Source: Pseudomonas sp. Fl4BN1 (GTDB lineage Bacteria > Pseudomonadota > Gammaproteobacteria > Pseudomonadales > Pseudomonadaceae). Taken from it: a stretch of 64,000 nt of DNA. Location of the stretch: contig NZ_JAAARM010000017.1 in NCBI RefSeq assembly GCF_009908285.1, positions 62,001-126,000 on the forward strand. Direction: 5' to 3'. The notes under the pieces were generated by a model. The model worked only from the letters and a program-made list of their open reading frames with translations, had not been told where the DNA came from and searched no databases. The position numbers and the translations under genes are program-made. Of the stretch, positions 1 through 7,832 are shown piece after piece; positions within the stretch are counted from its first letter, which is position 1, and every line of letters starts with the position of its first letter.

Positions 1-1
1 G

Positions 2-1087
2 GCGGGCAGCACGCTGTTGCTCGGCGCCATGATCGGCTTGCTGGGGGCGGTGCTGGGCAGCCTGTTCGCGCGGCCGGCCCTGCAAGGGCTGGGCACCCCC
101 CTGGATGTGCTGGACGAGGCGGTGGGGTATGCCCGGGTGATGATGCTGATCATGCCGTTGCTGCTGGTGTTCGTGCTGTTCACCCAGTTGCTGCGGGGGG
201 TCAGCGATACCCTGTCGCCGTTGCTGGCGTTGATCGTCTCGACCCTGGTGGGCCTGCTCCTGACGCCGGCGCTGATCCTTGGCTGGCTGGGCCTGCCGCC
301 CATGGGCATCCAGAGTGCGGCCTTCGCCGGGCTGGTGGGGAACATCCTCGCCATGGGGTTTCTGGTCTGGCGCTTGAGTGGCCGCAACCATCCCCTGGCC
401 CCGGACCGGGCACTGTTCGCGGCGATGAAACTGGACCCGGCGATCCTCGCCAAGGTGCTGCGCATCGGCCTGCCCACCGGGGTGCAGATGGTGGTGATCT
501 CGTTGTCTGAGCTGGTGATCCTGTCCCTGGTCAACCGCCATGGTTCCCAGGCCACCGCGGCGTATGGCGCGGTGACTCAGATCGTCAATTACGTGCAGTT
601 CCCGGCACTGTCGATCGCCATCACCGCCTCGATCCTCGGGGCCCAGGCCATCGGTGCCGGACAGTTGCAGCGGATCACCCCGATCCTGCGCACGGGGCTG
701 GCGATCAACCTGTGCCTGACCGGCGCCCTGGTGTTGCTCGGCTACCTGATTTCCCACTGGCTGCTGGGGCTGTTCATCATCGATCCGGCGGCCCTGGTGC
801 AGGCCGAACACCTGCTGCACATCATGCTCTGGAGCATCCTGGTGTTCGGTTTTCAGGCGGTGGTGGGCGGCATCATGCGCGCCAGCGGCACGGTGTTGAT
901 GCCGGTGGCAATCTCGATTTTTTGCATCCTTGGGGTGCAGGTGCCGGCGGCCTATTTGCTGGATGCGCACTATGGCCTGCAAGGGGTATGGATGGCGTTC
1001 CCGGTGGCGTACCTGACCATGCTGGTGCTGCAGACCTGCTATTTCAAACTGGTCTGGCGGCACAAACAGATCCAGCGCCTGATCTGA
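2..1087 (+). CDS. MATE family efflux transporter, 5' truncated by the window edge
   Basis: The frame is open from base 2 and codes for 361 residues of a polytopic membrane protein. There are about ten hydrophobic segments, with the small polar turns and the repeated proline/glycine positions of MATE (multidrug and toxic compound extrusion) antiporters, which use Na+ or H+ gradients to export cationic drugs. MATE proteins are normally about 450 residues, so roughly the first 90 are outside the window. The protein ends in a basic tail (KLVWRHKQIQRLI). A TTG at 17 could serve as a start, but the frame continues upstream, so it is taken as internal. The substrate cannot be read from the sequence. 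Confidence 0.85.
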   Translation, partial: AGSTLLLGAMIGLLGAVLGSLFARPALQGLGTPLDVLDEAVGYARVMMLIMPLLLVFVLFTQLLRGVSDTLSPLLALIVSTLVGLLLTPALILGWLGLPPMGIQSAAFAGLVGNILAMGFLVWRLSGRNHPLAPDRALFAAMKLDPAILAKVLRIGLPTGVQMVVISLSELVILSLVNRHGSQATAAYGAVTQIVNYVQFPALSIAITASILGAQAIGAGQLQRITPILRTGLAINLCLTGALVLLGYLISHWLLGLFIIDPAALVQAEHLLHIMLWSILVFGFQAVVGGIMRASGTVLMPVAISIFCILGVQVPAAYLLDAHYGLQGVWMAFPVAYLTMLVLQTCYFKLVWRHKQIQRLI

Positions 1088-1151
1088 CAGCGGATTCAAC
1101 CCGTCTTGGCGCTCAAGTCAGGAACCCTTGGAGGAGGGTAGGCAAGACCAC

Positions 1152-1262
1152 TGTACGGTGGCGATTGTGGCGGACGTCACTCAGGTTGCCGAGTTGCTGC
1201 GGGCAGGTGAAAACGCGCGGTATGCCGACGTTGGGTACACCGGTGTTGCGCGTTTCATATAG
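1152..1262 (+). pseudogene. IS5-family transposase remnant
   Basis: A short stretch of the + frame, ending at TAG 1260-1262, reads VADVTQVAELLRAGENARYAD followed at once by VGYTGVARF. This resembles the conserved segment of IS5-type DDE transposases around the second catalytic Asp, usually ..vtqveeLLhGee..gDAGYtG.. No intact transposase, start codon or terminal inverted repeats are visible on either side, so this is taken as a decayed insertion-sequence fragment. It lies beside an AT-rich orphan gene, which supports past insertion activity here. The match is by eye only. Confidence 0.55.
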
Positions 1263-1341
1263 AGAGATGAGCTGAGAAACCCAGTGCAGCGGTGCGCATG
1301 CGAGAGTTCGCGATAAATCGCACCGAGCGGTATGGCGTATT

Positions 1342-1381
1342 CAACTTGCCGCGTGGTCGCGACAAGTTGATCGGGTTTTTT
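1342..1381 (+). terminator. Inverted repeat followed by a T-run
   Basis: CAACTTGCCGCG, a 4-base loop, then CGCGACAAGTTG form a 12-bp stem with one mismatch (1342-1369). A run of six T follows at 1376-1381, seven bases after the stem. It could end read-through from the transporter or from the old IS element. The T-run is further from the stem than in a strong intrinsic terminator, so activity is uncertain. Confidence 0.4.
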
Positions 1382-1454
1382 AGAGAACTTGGCTGCAGTT
1401 TTTGTTGGCGGCTGTTAACCGGAAGTTCACCCTGTGATGTTTTTCAACGGCGCT

Positions 1455-2504
1455 CTACAATTTAAATGAAAGGGCAGAAAAAACCATCCCGCCACTTCCT
1501 GCCCAACCCATGCAGAACTGATCTTTTTCAACTACGCCTCGACTAATGGCGTCGAAAATCCCAAAAGGTATCGATGCGGTAATGATGTTGCCTGTTTTAT
1601 GCCCGACGTGATGCAGTTTGTCATCAATGCCGATGATCTCGCCAATGTGATCCCACATTTTTGGTGAGCCAGTGTGGATGAACATTTTATGAATGTCCGA
1701 GCCAGTTACTTTGTGCATGTTAAAGACGTTTATCGCTTCGTTTCGACCATCTTCATGCAAGGCCGCAGCGTAAGAGTTGAATTGATACTCCCCGCCTGTT
1801 GGTGAAATGCGAGGCGTATCCTCCTCGTTGCAGAACAGCTTCCAATCTGGCAGGGAAATGGTAGAAAGATCGCTCAAGTCAGGCCTGCTGATATAAGAGA
1901 ACCTGAAGTTTTTAGGTGATTCATTGCTGAGTATGGTGACTGTTGCTGCTTCTCCGATGGTAAAGCTTGGGAACTTGTACGCCAGTTCTGACGGGGACTC
2001 TAACGTAAAGTTCTTTGGCATCACTGGCCCGCCGTCAGACATGCCAAACTCCATGTTGACAATGACCGCGTGGCGTATCTCACCCGCTTCCATCTTGCTG
2101 TTGATGACGTCCATGGCCGTCACCCAGCCGTTGCAGGCGTCGACAACATCGAAATTTCTGCAGCTCAGGCCCAGGGCCTTGGCGATGAACGTACTGTTGG
2201 CTGGCTCAATAAACCCTCGTGTAACGTTGGGGTAAATTAACAAGTCAACGTCTGCCTTGCTGATGTTGGCCTGTGCTAACGCTGAGTTGAATGCCGCCTC
2301 CATCAGTTGCATTGGTTTTTCTCCGGCGCCTAACCAATGCCGTGTTTCGATTCCACTTTTATCAAGTAGTTTGCCGATGGTTTTCAGTGTTTTTGGCAAG
2401 TCATCCTGGAAGGTGTTTTTCGAGTGTTGCTCAACCAATTCAAGAACATCTTGGTTTGTAACGATTCGCGAAGGAAGAATTCCTGAAAGTCCTACGATTT
2501 TCAT
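1455..2504 (-). CDS. Orphan 3-oxoacyl-ACP synthase III (KAS III, FabH-like)
   Basis: This is a 349-residue thiolase-fold condensing enzyme. The KAS III catalytic triad is visible: Cys124 in VVDACNGW, His277 in FIHTGSP and Asn306 in HKTGNIITASIP, and the C-terminus has the usual GWAGSGG glycine turn. Such enzymes join an acyl-CoA or acyl thioester to a second acyl or malonyl unit. No acyl carrier protein, ketoreductase or other fatty-acid or polyketide gene is next to it, so the product is unknown. Start: AAGGA lies 6-7 bases before the ATG. The gene and its upstream 500 bp are clearly more AT-rich than the rest of the window and lie next to an IS5 remnant, which suggests horizontal acquisition. 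It could be a secondary-metabolite KAS III rather than a housekeeping FabH. Confidence 0.8.
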   Translation of the reverse strand: MKIVGLSGILPSRIVTNQDVLELVEQHSKNTFQDDLPKTLKTIGKLLDKSGIETRHWLGAGEKPMQLMEAAFNSALAQANISKADVDLLIYPNVTRGFIEPANSTFIAKALGLSCRNFDVVDACNGWVTAMDVINSKMEAGEIRHAVIVNMEFGMSDGGPVMPKNFTLESPSELAYKFPSFTIGEAATVTILSNESPKNFRFSYISRPDLSDLSTISLPDWKLFCNEEDTPRISPTGGEYQFNSYAAALHEDGRNEAINVFNMHKVTGSDIHKMFIHTGSPKMWDHIGEIIGIDDKLHHVGHKTGNIITASIPFGIFDAISRGVVEKDQFCMGWAGSGGMVFSALSFKL

Positions 2505-3060
2505 ACAGCATCCTTGTTTAAGTGTTCATCCATGACGATGAGTGTGCAGGAGCAAAAATGACTCATTCATTACTTGCCAAGAGCGAAGGTTATTTCGCTT
2601 TAAGAATATTTATTTTAACTAGTAATTTCCCTTCCTAGTTGCACTAAGTGATTGGAGAACATATTTTTAGCACAGAAAGTCATGAAAGCAAGGTCGCTAC
2701 TAAAATTTAAATTTTTATGGCTTTTAGATCATCTAGGCAGCAGCGCATGTTGTCATGCTCAAACAGAAAATAAAAACACCCGATCATGTGTCTTGAAGCG
2801 GAATCGGTTTATGACATGCATCAAGATTTTCTCAACTAGTGTGCTGTTCGCTAAGTGACTTATCGAGTGCTTGCCGACACCTCAAGCGTGATCTTTACCT
2901 TGGGCTGTGTACCGTGAGTGTGCTGGGCATCACCCTTGGCCCAGAGGCGACACCAAGCCGTACGGTGCAGCGGCAGTGGCTTGTTCACCCAGATCGAACT
3001 CGCAGGGTTATTCGGGGCATGGCTCGGATACTGATCCCGTGGCGGATCTGAAGCCGGGTT
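2505..3060. other. AT-rich region without a supported gene
   Basis: These 556 bp lie between the KAS III gene and the DUF2834 gene. Bases 2560-2840 are strongly AT-rich, unlike the surrounding DNA. Only short reading frames occur, without ribosome binding sites or recognisable products. The part next to 2504 must carry the KAS III promoter and its AAGGA ribosome binding site. Nothing else was recognised. Confidence 0.5.
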
Positions 3061-3390
3061 TCAATTCCTCTGGGTCTGGGCTGGCGGGAGGCGCTGCCAA
3101 CCTTGGATCACGATGTACAGCAGTGGCCCGATAGAGACGAAGACCGCTGTCAGCAGCAGGTAGGGCAGCACCGAGAATACCGAGCGCCCGCGGCGGCGGG
3201 CGTCGCTCAACATCCAGGCCGAGGCCAGCAGCGCCATCAGGTACAGATCGATTACCACTTGCGCGGTGTCGGGCCGCGACAATAGTTGCAGGCCGAACTG
3301 CAGCAGTGACTGCTCGGCCTGGAGCAGGGTGAACAGGGTGTAGCCGCTGAAGGCCAGCAGGGCCAGGAGCGCGAGATAGGGACGGTGCAT
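3061..3390 (-). CDS. DUF2834-like small membrane protein
   Basis: The 109-residue protein has three predicted membrane segments (about residues 5-25, 43-62 and 73-95). The spacing and the basic loop after the second segment (LSDARRRGRS) resemble DUF2834 proteins, inner-membrane proteins of unknown function. GAGGA lies about 7 bases upstream of the ATG. It lies 14 bp downstream of another small membrane-protein gene on the same strand, so the two are probably cotranscribed. Confidence 0.6.
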   Translation of the reverse strand: MHRPYLALLALLAFSGYTLFTLLQAEQSLLQFGLQLLSRPDTAQVVIDLYLMALLASAWMLSDARRRGRSVFSVLPYLLLTAVFVSIGPLLYIVIQGWQRLPPAQTQRN

Positions 3391-3404
3391 GAAAGAGTCC
3401 TCGA

Positions 3405-3806
3405 TCAGTCAGGGCATGGGCAGGCGGTTTGGCGGCGTTGCCGGCTCAGGTCCAGCAGCAGGCAGAGCAGGCCGGCAGCGCCGCAGGCGAAGATCAGAGC
3501 CTGGGACAACGGCGAGTCGAACAGACACAGCGGATGTTCGCGCAGGTTGAAGTGCAGCCCGGCGTGGACCACGGCGAAGCCTGTCAGCAGCCGTCGGCTG
3601 TTGCGGCGCACGCCAGGACGCGGATGCCCGGCGAGCCAGATCAACCCGGCAACCAGGGGGACGTGCAGGGCGATGAACAGCTCCTGGCCGAGCATTGGCT
3701 CGAGGTGGCGCAAGCCATACAGCAGGCGCCATTCGGACTGGGCCACGGCGTCCAGTTCATGGCCGGCGAACAGGGCCACGCAAAGCACCCAGAGTGTTTT
3801 TCTCAC
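3405..3806 (-). CDS. Small integral membrane protein (DUF6713-like)
   Basis: The product is a 133-residue membrane protein with four predicted hydrophobic segments. An early conserved-looking stretch HELDAVAQSEWRLL and a later pair of histidines (HAGLHFNLREHPL) recall the DUF6713 family, of unknown function. The GTG at 3806 is chosen because AAGGAG lies exactly seven bases upstream. Longer readings to an upstream ATG have no ribosome binding site and would add an unlikely basic extension. It probably forms an operon with the DUF2834-like gene downstream. Confidence 0.6.
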   Translation of the reverse strand: MRKTLWVLCVALFAGHELDAVAQSEWRLLYGLRHLEPMLGQELFIALHVPLVAGLIWLAGHPRPGVRRNSRRLLTGFAVVHAGLHFNLREHPLCLFDSPLSQALIFACGAAGLLCLLLDLSRQRRQTACPCPD

Positions 3807-3951
3807 GGTGAAACTCCTTGAACTACGAGAAGCAAACAGGCTAAGTGGCAACCCCGCCGTCACTCAATGACCCCACAGGTCATAGACAGGAGGGCGGCCA
3901 ATCCTGTCAGCTGTGCCTGGCACGACGATCACCTTCAAGGAGCGAGCAGTG

Positions 3952-4404
3952 ATGACCGAACAGACACCGGGCCCTACCAGCGGCCGGTTGATCCGTGCAG
4001 CCCGCCCCGAGGATGTGCCAGCCATGCTCGGCTTCGATGCCTATGCCAGTGCCCACCCCGGGCGTGGCCTGGCAATCCATCGGGCCGTCGAGCAGGGCCA
4101 GTGCTGGGTCGAGGTCGAGTCCGCCAGCGTGCTCGGCTACCTGCTGCTCAGCCATGATTTTTTCGACCAGGGCTTCGTTTCCCTGGTGGTGGTGGCGCCC
4201 GACCAGCAACGTCGGGGCGTGGCCCTGCGGCTGCTGGAGGCGGCGCAGCAGGCCTGCAGGACAGCCAAGCTGTTCATCTCTACCAACCGCTCCAACCAGG
4301 CGGCCCGGGCGCTGATTGCCAAGGCCGGATTCCTGCCCAGCGGAGTGGTGGAGAACCTTGACCAGAACGATCCTGAACTGATCTATTTCAAGCCTGTGCG
4401 CTGA
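3952..4404 (+). CDS. GNAT family N-acetyltransferase
   Basis: This 150-residue protein has the GNAT fold signature. The acetyl-CoA pyrophosphate-binding loop is seen as DQQRRGVALRLL after the beta-4 strand VSLVVVAP, followed by the C-terminal half LFISTNRSNQAARALIAKAGF typical of GNATs. The acceptor substrate cannot be predicted. The ATG at 3952 is preferred over one 39 bases upstream because AAGGAG lies nine bases before it. It is followed after 47 bp by a regulator gene on the same strand. Confidence 0.85.
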   Translation: MTEQTPGPTSGRLIRAARPEDVPAMLGFDAYASAHPGRGLAIHRAVEQGQCWVEVESASVLGYLLLSHDFFDQGFVSLVVVAPDQQRRGVALRLLEAAQQACRTAKLFISTNRSNQAARALIAKAGFLPSGVVENLDQNDPELIYFKPVR

Positions 4405-4451
4405 TCGCCAAGGCTTTCGCAGAATGCGCCCATACAGGACGACCCCGCCCC

Positions 4452-5273
4452 ATGCTCGAATCTCATGAATCCGCCGCCGTCGGCTCGCTTTCCGTGGGCA
4501 TGTTGTTGCGTGAGCTGCGTCAGCAGGCGCGCTTGAGCCAGCTGGAGCTGGCCTTGCAGGCGGGCATGTCGCAACGGCACCTGAGCTGCGTCGAGACCGG
4601 TCGCGCGCACCCCAGTGCCGGGCTGCTGCACAGCGTGCTGGGCACCCTGGATACCCCGTTGCAAACCCGCAATCGAGTGTTTCTCGCTGCCGGCTACGCC
4701 CCGCGCTACGCCGCCCTGGCGTTGAATGATCCGGGCCTGGAGCCGGTGCGCACGGCGCTGATGCACCTGCTCAAGGCCAACAATCCGGCGCCGGCGATTG
4801 TCATCGACAGCCACTGGCAGGTACTGGCGGCCAACCGCGCAACCACTGCCTTGTTTCAGCTGTTGGGGCTGCCGCTGGACGCAATCGAGCAGGGCTTCAA
4901 CCTGTTGGCGACCCTGCTGGCGCCCGGCGGTTTCGGTGACTGCCTGATCAATGCCGAGGAGATTCGTCAGGTGGCCTGGCAGCGGGCGGCGCGCGAGGCA
5001 GCGGTTGATCCGGGGCTGGCGACCTGGCTGGCGAGCCTGCCGTTTCCCGGAGAGTCGGTGGCGACGCCGGACCTGGCCACGCCACTGCTGTTGACCCGGG
5101 TCCGCAGTCCCCTGGGCGAACTGCGCTTTCTCTCCACCTTCACCACCTTCGGCATGCCCCAGGACATCACCGTCGCCTCGTTGCGCATCGAGCACCTGAT
5201 ACCCGCAGATGAGTCGACCTGGCAGGCGCTGACCGAGGCTTGTGAGGGCCTTGCGGCAAGCGAACCGGGTTAG
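4452..5273 (+). CDS. XRE-family regulator with MmyB-like ligand domain
   Basis: The 273-residue protein has an N-terminal helix-turn-helix of the Cro/XRE type at about residues 16-72 (LSQLELALQAGMSQRHLSCV). A C-terminal MmyB-like domain at about 100-265 resembles a PAS fold that can bind fatty-acid-like ligands. Such one-component regulators in Pseudomonas often control a neighbouring dehydrogenase or oxidoreductase, but no such gene is directly adjacent. Its stop overlaps the stop of the convergent TetR gene by four bases. Confidence 0.85.
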   Translation: MLESHESAAVGSLSVGMLLRELRQQARLSQLELALQAGMSQRHLSCVETGRAHPSAGLLHSVLGTLDTPLQTRNRVFLAAGYAPRYAALALNDPGLEPVRTALMHLLKANNPAPAIVIDSHWQVLAANRATTALFQLLGLPLDAIEQGFNLLATLLAPGGFGDCLINAEEIRQVAWQRAAREAAVDPGLATWLASLPFPGESVATPDLATPLLLTRVRSPLGELRFLSTFTTFGMPQDITVASLRIEHLIPADESTWQALTEACEGLAASEPG

Positions 5274-6010
5274 ATCGCCAGGGCCCGGGCCGGCAGCTCG
5301 GGGCGGCTGTCCGAGGCCGGAAGCGCGCCGCCCAGGACCATGCGCGTCAAGGTCGCGGCAACGCCCTGGAAGTCCTCGGCGCTGGGGCCGTTGTTGTGGT
5401 TCATCAAGGCGATCTGCCAGCCGAGGGTGGGGTAAGTCTGGGTCGCCGCGCCGATGAACAGCAACAGATGTTCCGGGTCGATGGCGGCGATCAGGCCACG
5501 CTCGGCCCAACGGCGCAGGCAGTCGATTTCGCTGCGGTTCTGCGCTTCCAGGCTTTCGCGCCAGGTGCGCGGCAACTGCTGCGCGCCGTGCAGCAGTTCG
5601 CTGCAGAGGATCTTCGAGCGTAGGGGAAACCCCTGGACGATCTGCACCCGCGCCTCGATGTAGGCCTTGAGCGCGGGGCTGGGGTCGGCGTCCTCATGCA
5701 GCAGCAATGAAGCCAGGCGCAGAGGTTCCAGCAACGGCTGCAAGACCTCGGCGTAGAGATTTTCCTTGGTGTGGAAGTAGTAATAGAGATTGGCCTTGGG
5801 CACCCCGGCGCGCAGCGCGATGTCCAGGGTCTGGCAACCACTGAAGCCCTTGGCGGCGAACTCGTTGCGAGCGGCGTCGAGAATCAGTTGCCGGTGGCGC
5901 AGTCGGGAGCGGCGTTCCCGGCTCGCCGGCGCGTCCACCTGAAGTTGTCCCGAGTGAGCCTCAATGGCGGGTGGGGGCACAGCAGCGGTGGTCGGTGAAG
6001 GGCGATGCAT
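5270..6010 (-). CDS. TetR/AcrR family regulator (RutR-like C-terminus)
   Basis: The 246-residue repressor has a TetR helix-turn-helix at about residues 37-83 (ILDAARNEFAAKGFSG ... KANLYYYFHTKENLYAEVL). Its C-terminal ligand domain resembles that of RutR/YcdC. An extra 35-residue proline-rich N-terminal tail precedes the DNA-binding domain. A strong palindrome (6033-6060) lies 22 bp upstream of the start and is a likely operator for autoregulation. The regulated target is not clear, because the genes on both sides are convergent or separated. Confidence 0.85.
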   Translation of the reverse strand: MHRPSPTTAAVPPPAIEAHSGQLQVDAPASRERRSRLRHRQLILDAARNEFAAKGFSGCQTLDIALRAGVPKANLYYYFHTKENLYAEVLQPLLEPLRLASLLLHEDADPSPALKAYIEARVQIVQGFPLRSKILCSELLHGAQQLPRTWRESLEAQNRSEIDCLRRWAERGLIAAIDPEHLLLFIGAATQTYPTLGWQIALMNHNNGPSAEDFQGVAATLTRMVLGGALPASDSRPELPARALAI

Positions 6011-6032
6011 GGGGACGTCTCAAGGTTCGATA

Positions 6033-6060
6033 TTCGCAATATACAAAAGTATATAGCGAA
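6033..6060. promoter_or_regulatory. Candidate TetR operator (near-perfect palindrome)
   Basis: TTCGCAATATAC, AAAA, GTATATAGCGAA: two 12-base arms with a single mismatch around a 4-base centre, inside the promoter region of the TetR gene that starts at 6010. Size, symmetry and location fit an autoregulatory TetR site. That this protein binds it is inference. Confidence 0.6.
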
Positions 6061-6160
6061 ACGCCTGTGTCCGGCTCAAGTGCTGATGCATCTGGATATG
6101 GCTTGCTTGGGGAAGGCGGCGAGGCCGGGACTGGCAGGCAGTTCCGGCCCCGGGGCAGCG

Positions 6161-6541
6161 TCAGGCGCTGCGCGTGCGACTGCGGGTCCAGCGGCGTGCC
6201 AGGTAGGTATAGACCGACAGGTTGATCAGCAGCACCAGGCTGCCCAGCCATAGCTGGATGCCCGGGGTCAGTCCGGCGGGATAGATCAGTGGGATCAGGT
6301 AATGCTCGATGAACCCGGCGCCGTAGCCGTCCTGTCCGGCAGCATGGCGCAGGAGGTTTTCCCAGCGGGTCAGCGGGCATTCCAGGTGCCAGACTTCCAC
6401 AGCCACGCCCCAGGCCGCGGCGGGCAGGTGCAGCAGCATCAGCCGTGGCTGGCGCAGTACCAGCAGTCCGCCCAACAGGACGAAAAGGATGAATGACAGG
6501 TGAAACAGCACCAGGCTGTCAGCGGCAATGCGGTAGAGCAT
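6161..6541 (-). CDS. DUF2784 family membrane protein
   Basis: This is a 126-residue inner-membrane protein with three to four hydrophobic helices. The DUF2784 pattern is visible: an N-terminal helix followed by HLSFILFVLLGGLLVL, the central WHLECPLTRWENLLR and GFIEHYLIPLIYP. The function of the family is unknown. The ATG at 6541 has AAGGA six bases upstream; a longer reading has no ribosome binding site. It is divergent from the lipoprotein gene at 6762, so the 220 bp between them carry both promoters. Confidence 0.75.
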   Translation of the reverse strand: MLYRIAADSLVLFHLSFILFVLLGGLLVLRQPRLMLLHLPAAAWGVAVEVWHLECPLTRWENLLRHAAGQDGYGAGFIEHYLIPLIYPAGLTPGIQLWLGSLVLLINLSVYTYLARRWTRSRTRSA

Positions 6542-6761
6542 GGGGGGTCCTTGTATGAGAGGCAGGTCCGTGGCGCAGGCGCCCGGGGCAATATACCGAT
6601 GGCGGGGCAATCGTGGGCGGCGATTCTCCGCGGCGCGGGAAAAAAGCCTGGGTCGGCAGCGCTGCGGTTTTCCTCCGAATCCCGGCACGCTGCTACCTAT
6701 ACTGCATGGATGTCGGGGCGCGGTGCTGGACCTGACACCGTCTTTCAGGGAGGGACCTGCC

Positions 6762-7817
6762 TTGTTACCGCTGGCGACTCGCTGCCGTCATGGGGGGGCC
6801 TTGTTCAGTCTCGGTGCGCTGATGGTGTTGCTGCTGGCCATCGCCGGGTGCGCCGGACGCGCCCCGGTGCCGGTTGCGCTGCCTACGGTCAGCCCGGCCA
6901 CCTGGCGCCAGGTCGATGGCGAACTGCTGGACGCCGCAGGTTCCGCCACCGAGCAGGCCGAGGTCTATGCCCGGGGCTCCATGGAGCATTGGCGAACCCG
7001 GGTCTATCAACAGACCGACGAGAACTTCATCCCCTGGTTCAGTGGCTACTGGACCCAGGAGTGGCTGTCGCTCAAGGTTGGCTGGTATTCGCTGAACAGT
7101 CGGGGCGACAGTGGGCAATCGTCGCAGCGCCTGGCCGGATACCTGCAGGAGCAATACCAGCAGCGAGTGCTGGCGCCGGTGGCCCTGGAAATCGATGCCA
7201 ATGAGATCACCGGCGAGGCCATGGAGTTCTACGTGCAACTGCTGCGCCAGCAACTGGCGCTGATCACTGCCCGTCATCAGTTGCCGGCGTCGCAACTGGA
7301 CCAGCACCTCGATCGGTTCCTGGCCATCGACCTCGGCCCGGGCGCCGACCAGCGCGCCTCGTTGAGGCAACTGCTGCGGGTCGAGCCGGTTGCCCGCTTG
7401 CCGGCCTATGGGCCGTTGTTGCAGAAGATCCACGGGGCTGCGGCCACCGAGGAGGGCGTGGCGCCGCCGGGGGTGTCTCAGGTGGCACAGGTGACCAGTG
7501 AAAAACTCCAGGCCCAGTTCGCCAGCCGCGGTGTGGCCGGCGCCGTGGCTGCCGCGGTGGGCCGGGTGGCCGGAGCGCTGATCTCGGTGGGCGTGGCGGG
7601 CGTGCGGGCCATGGTGCAGAGCCATGACCGTGAGGATCTGCAGGCGCAGACTCGGCAGGATCTGGGCGCCGCGTTCGATCAGGCCTGGCTCAAGCAGTTG
7701 CACGACCCCGAGCATGGTGTCATGGCCGGGGTGTATTACCTCGGCCAGCAGATCGAAGGCCAACTGCAACGGCAGCAGCCGGTGGTTGAGCAGGGCGGCG
7801 CTGCAGGCGCCCCTTGA
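6762..7817 (+). CDS. Putative outer-membrane/periplasmic lipoprotein of unknown function
   Basis: The reading frame begins best at TTG 6762, six bases after the sequence GGGAGGGA. This start places a lipoprotein signal peptide at residues 1-30: hydrophobic core LGALMVLLLA and lipobox IAGC with Cys30 as the lipidated residue. The mature part is about 320 residues and mainly alpha-helical, with a glycine/alanine-rich hydrophobic stretch in the last third (GVAGAVAAAVGRVAGALISV) that could contact a membrane. No known domain was recognised. Longer forms starting upstream would bury the signal peptide and are rejected. Confidence 0.6.
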   Translation: MLPLATRCRHGGALFSLGALMVLLLAIAGCAGRAPVPVALPTVSPATWRQVDGELLDAAGSATEQAEVYARGSMEHWRTRVYQQTDENFIPWFSGYWTQEWLSLKVGWYSLNSRGDSGQSSQRLAGYLQEQYQQRVLAPVALEIDANEITGEAMEFYVQLLRQQLALITARHQLPASQLDQHLDRFLAIDLGPGADQRASLRQLLRVEPVARLPAYGPLLQKIHGAAATEEGVAPPGVSQVAQVTSEKLQAQFASRGVAGAVAAAVGRVAGALISVGVAGVRAMVQSHDREDLQAQTRQDLGAAFDQAWLKQLHDPEHGVMAGVYYLGQQIEGQLQRQQPVVEQGGAAGAP

Positions 7818-7832
7818 GGCACCGGAGGCGGA

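Noticed and set aside
2652-3134. Short + strand frames in the AT-rich region after the KAS III gene
   Set aside because: No start signals, no family resemblance, and they cross the composition break near 2850.
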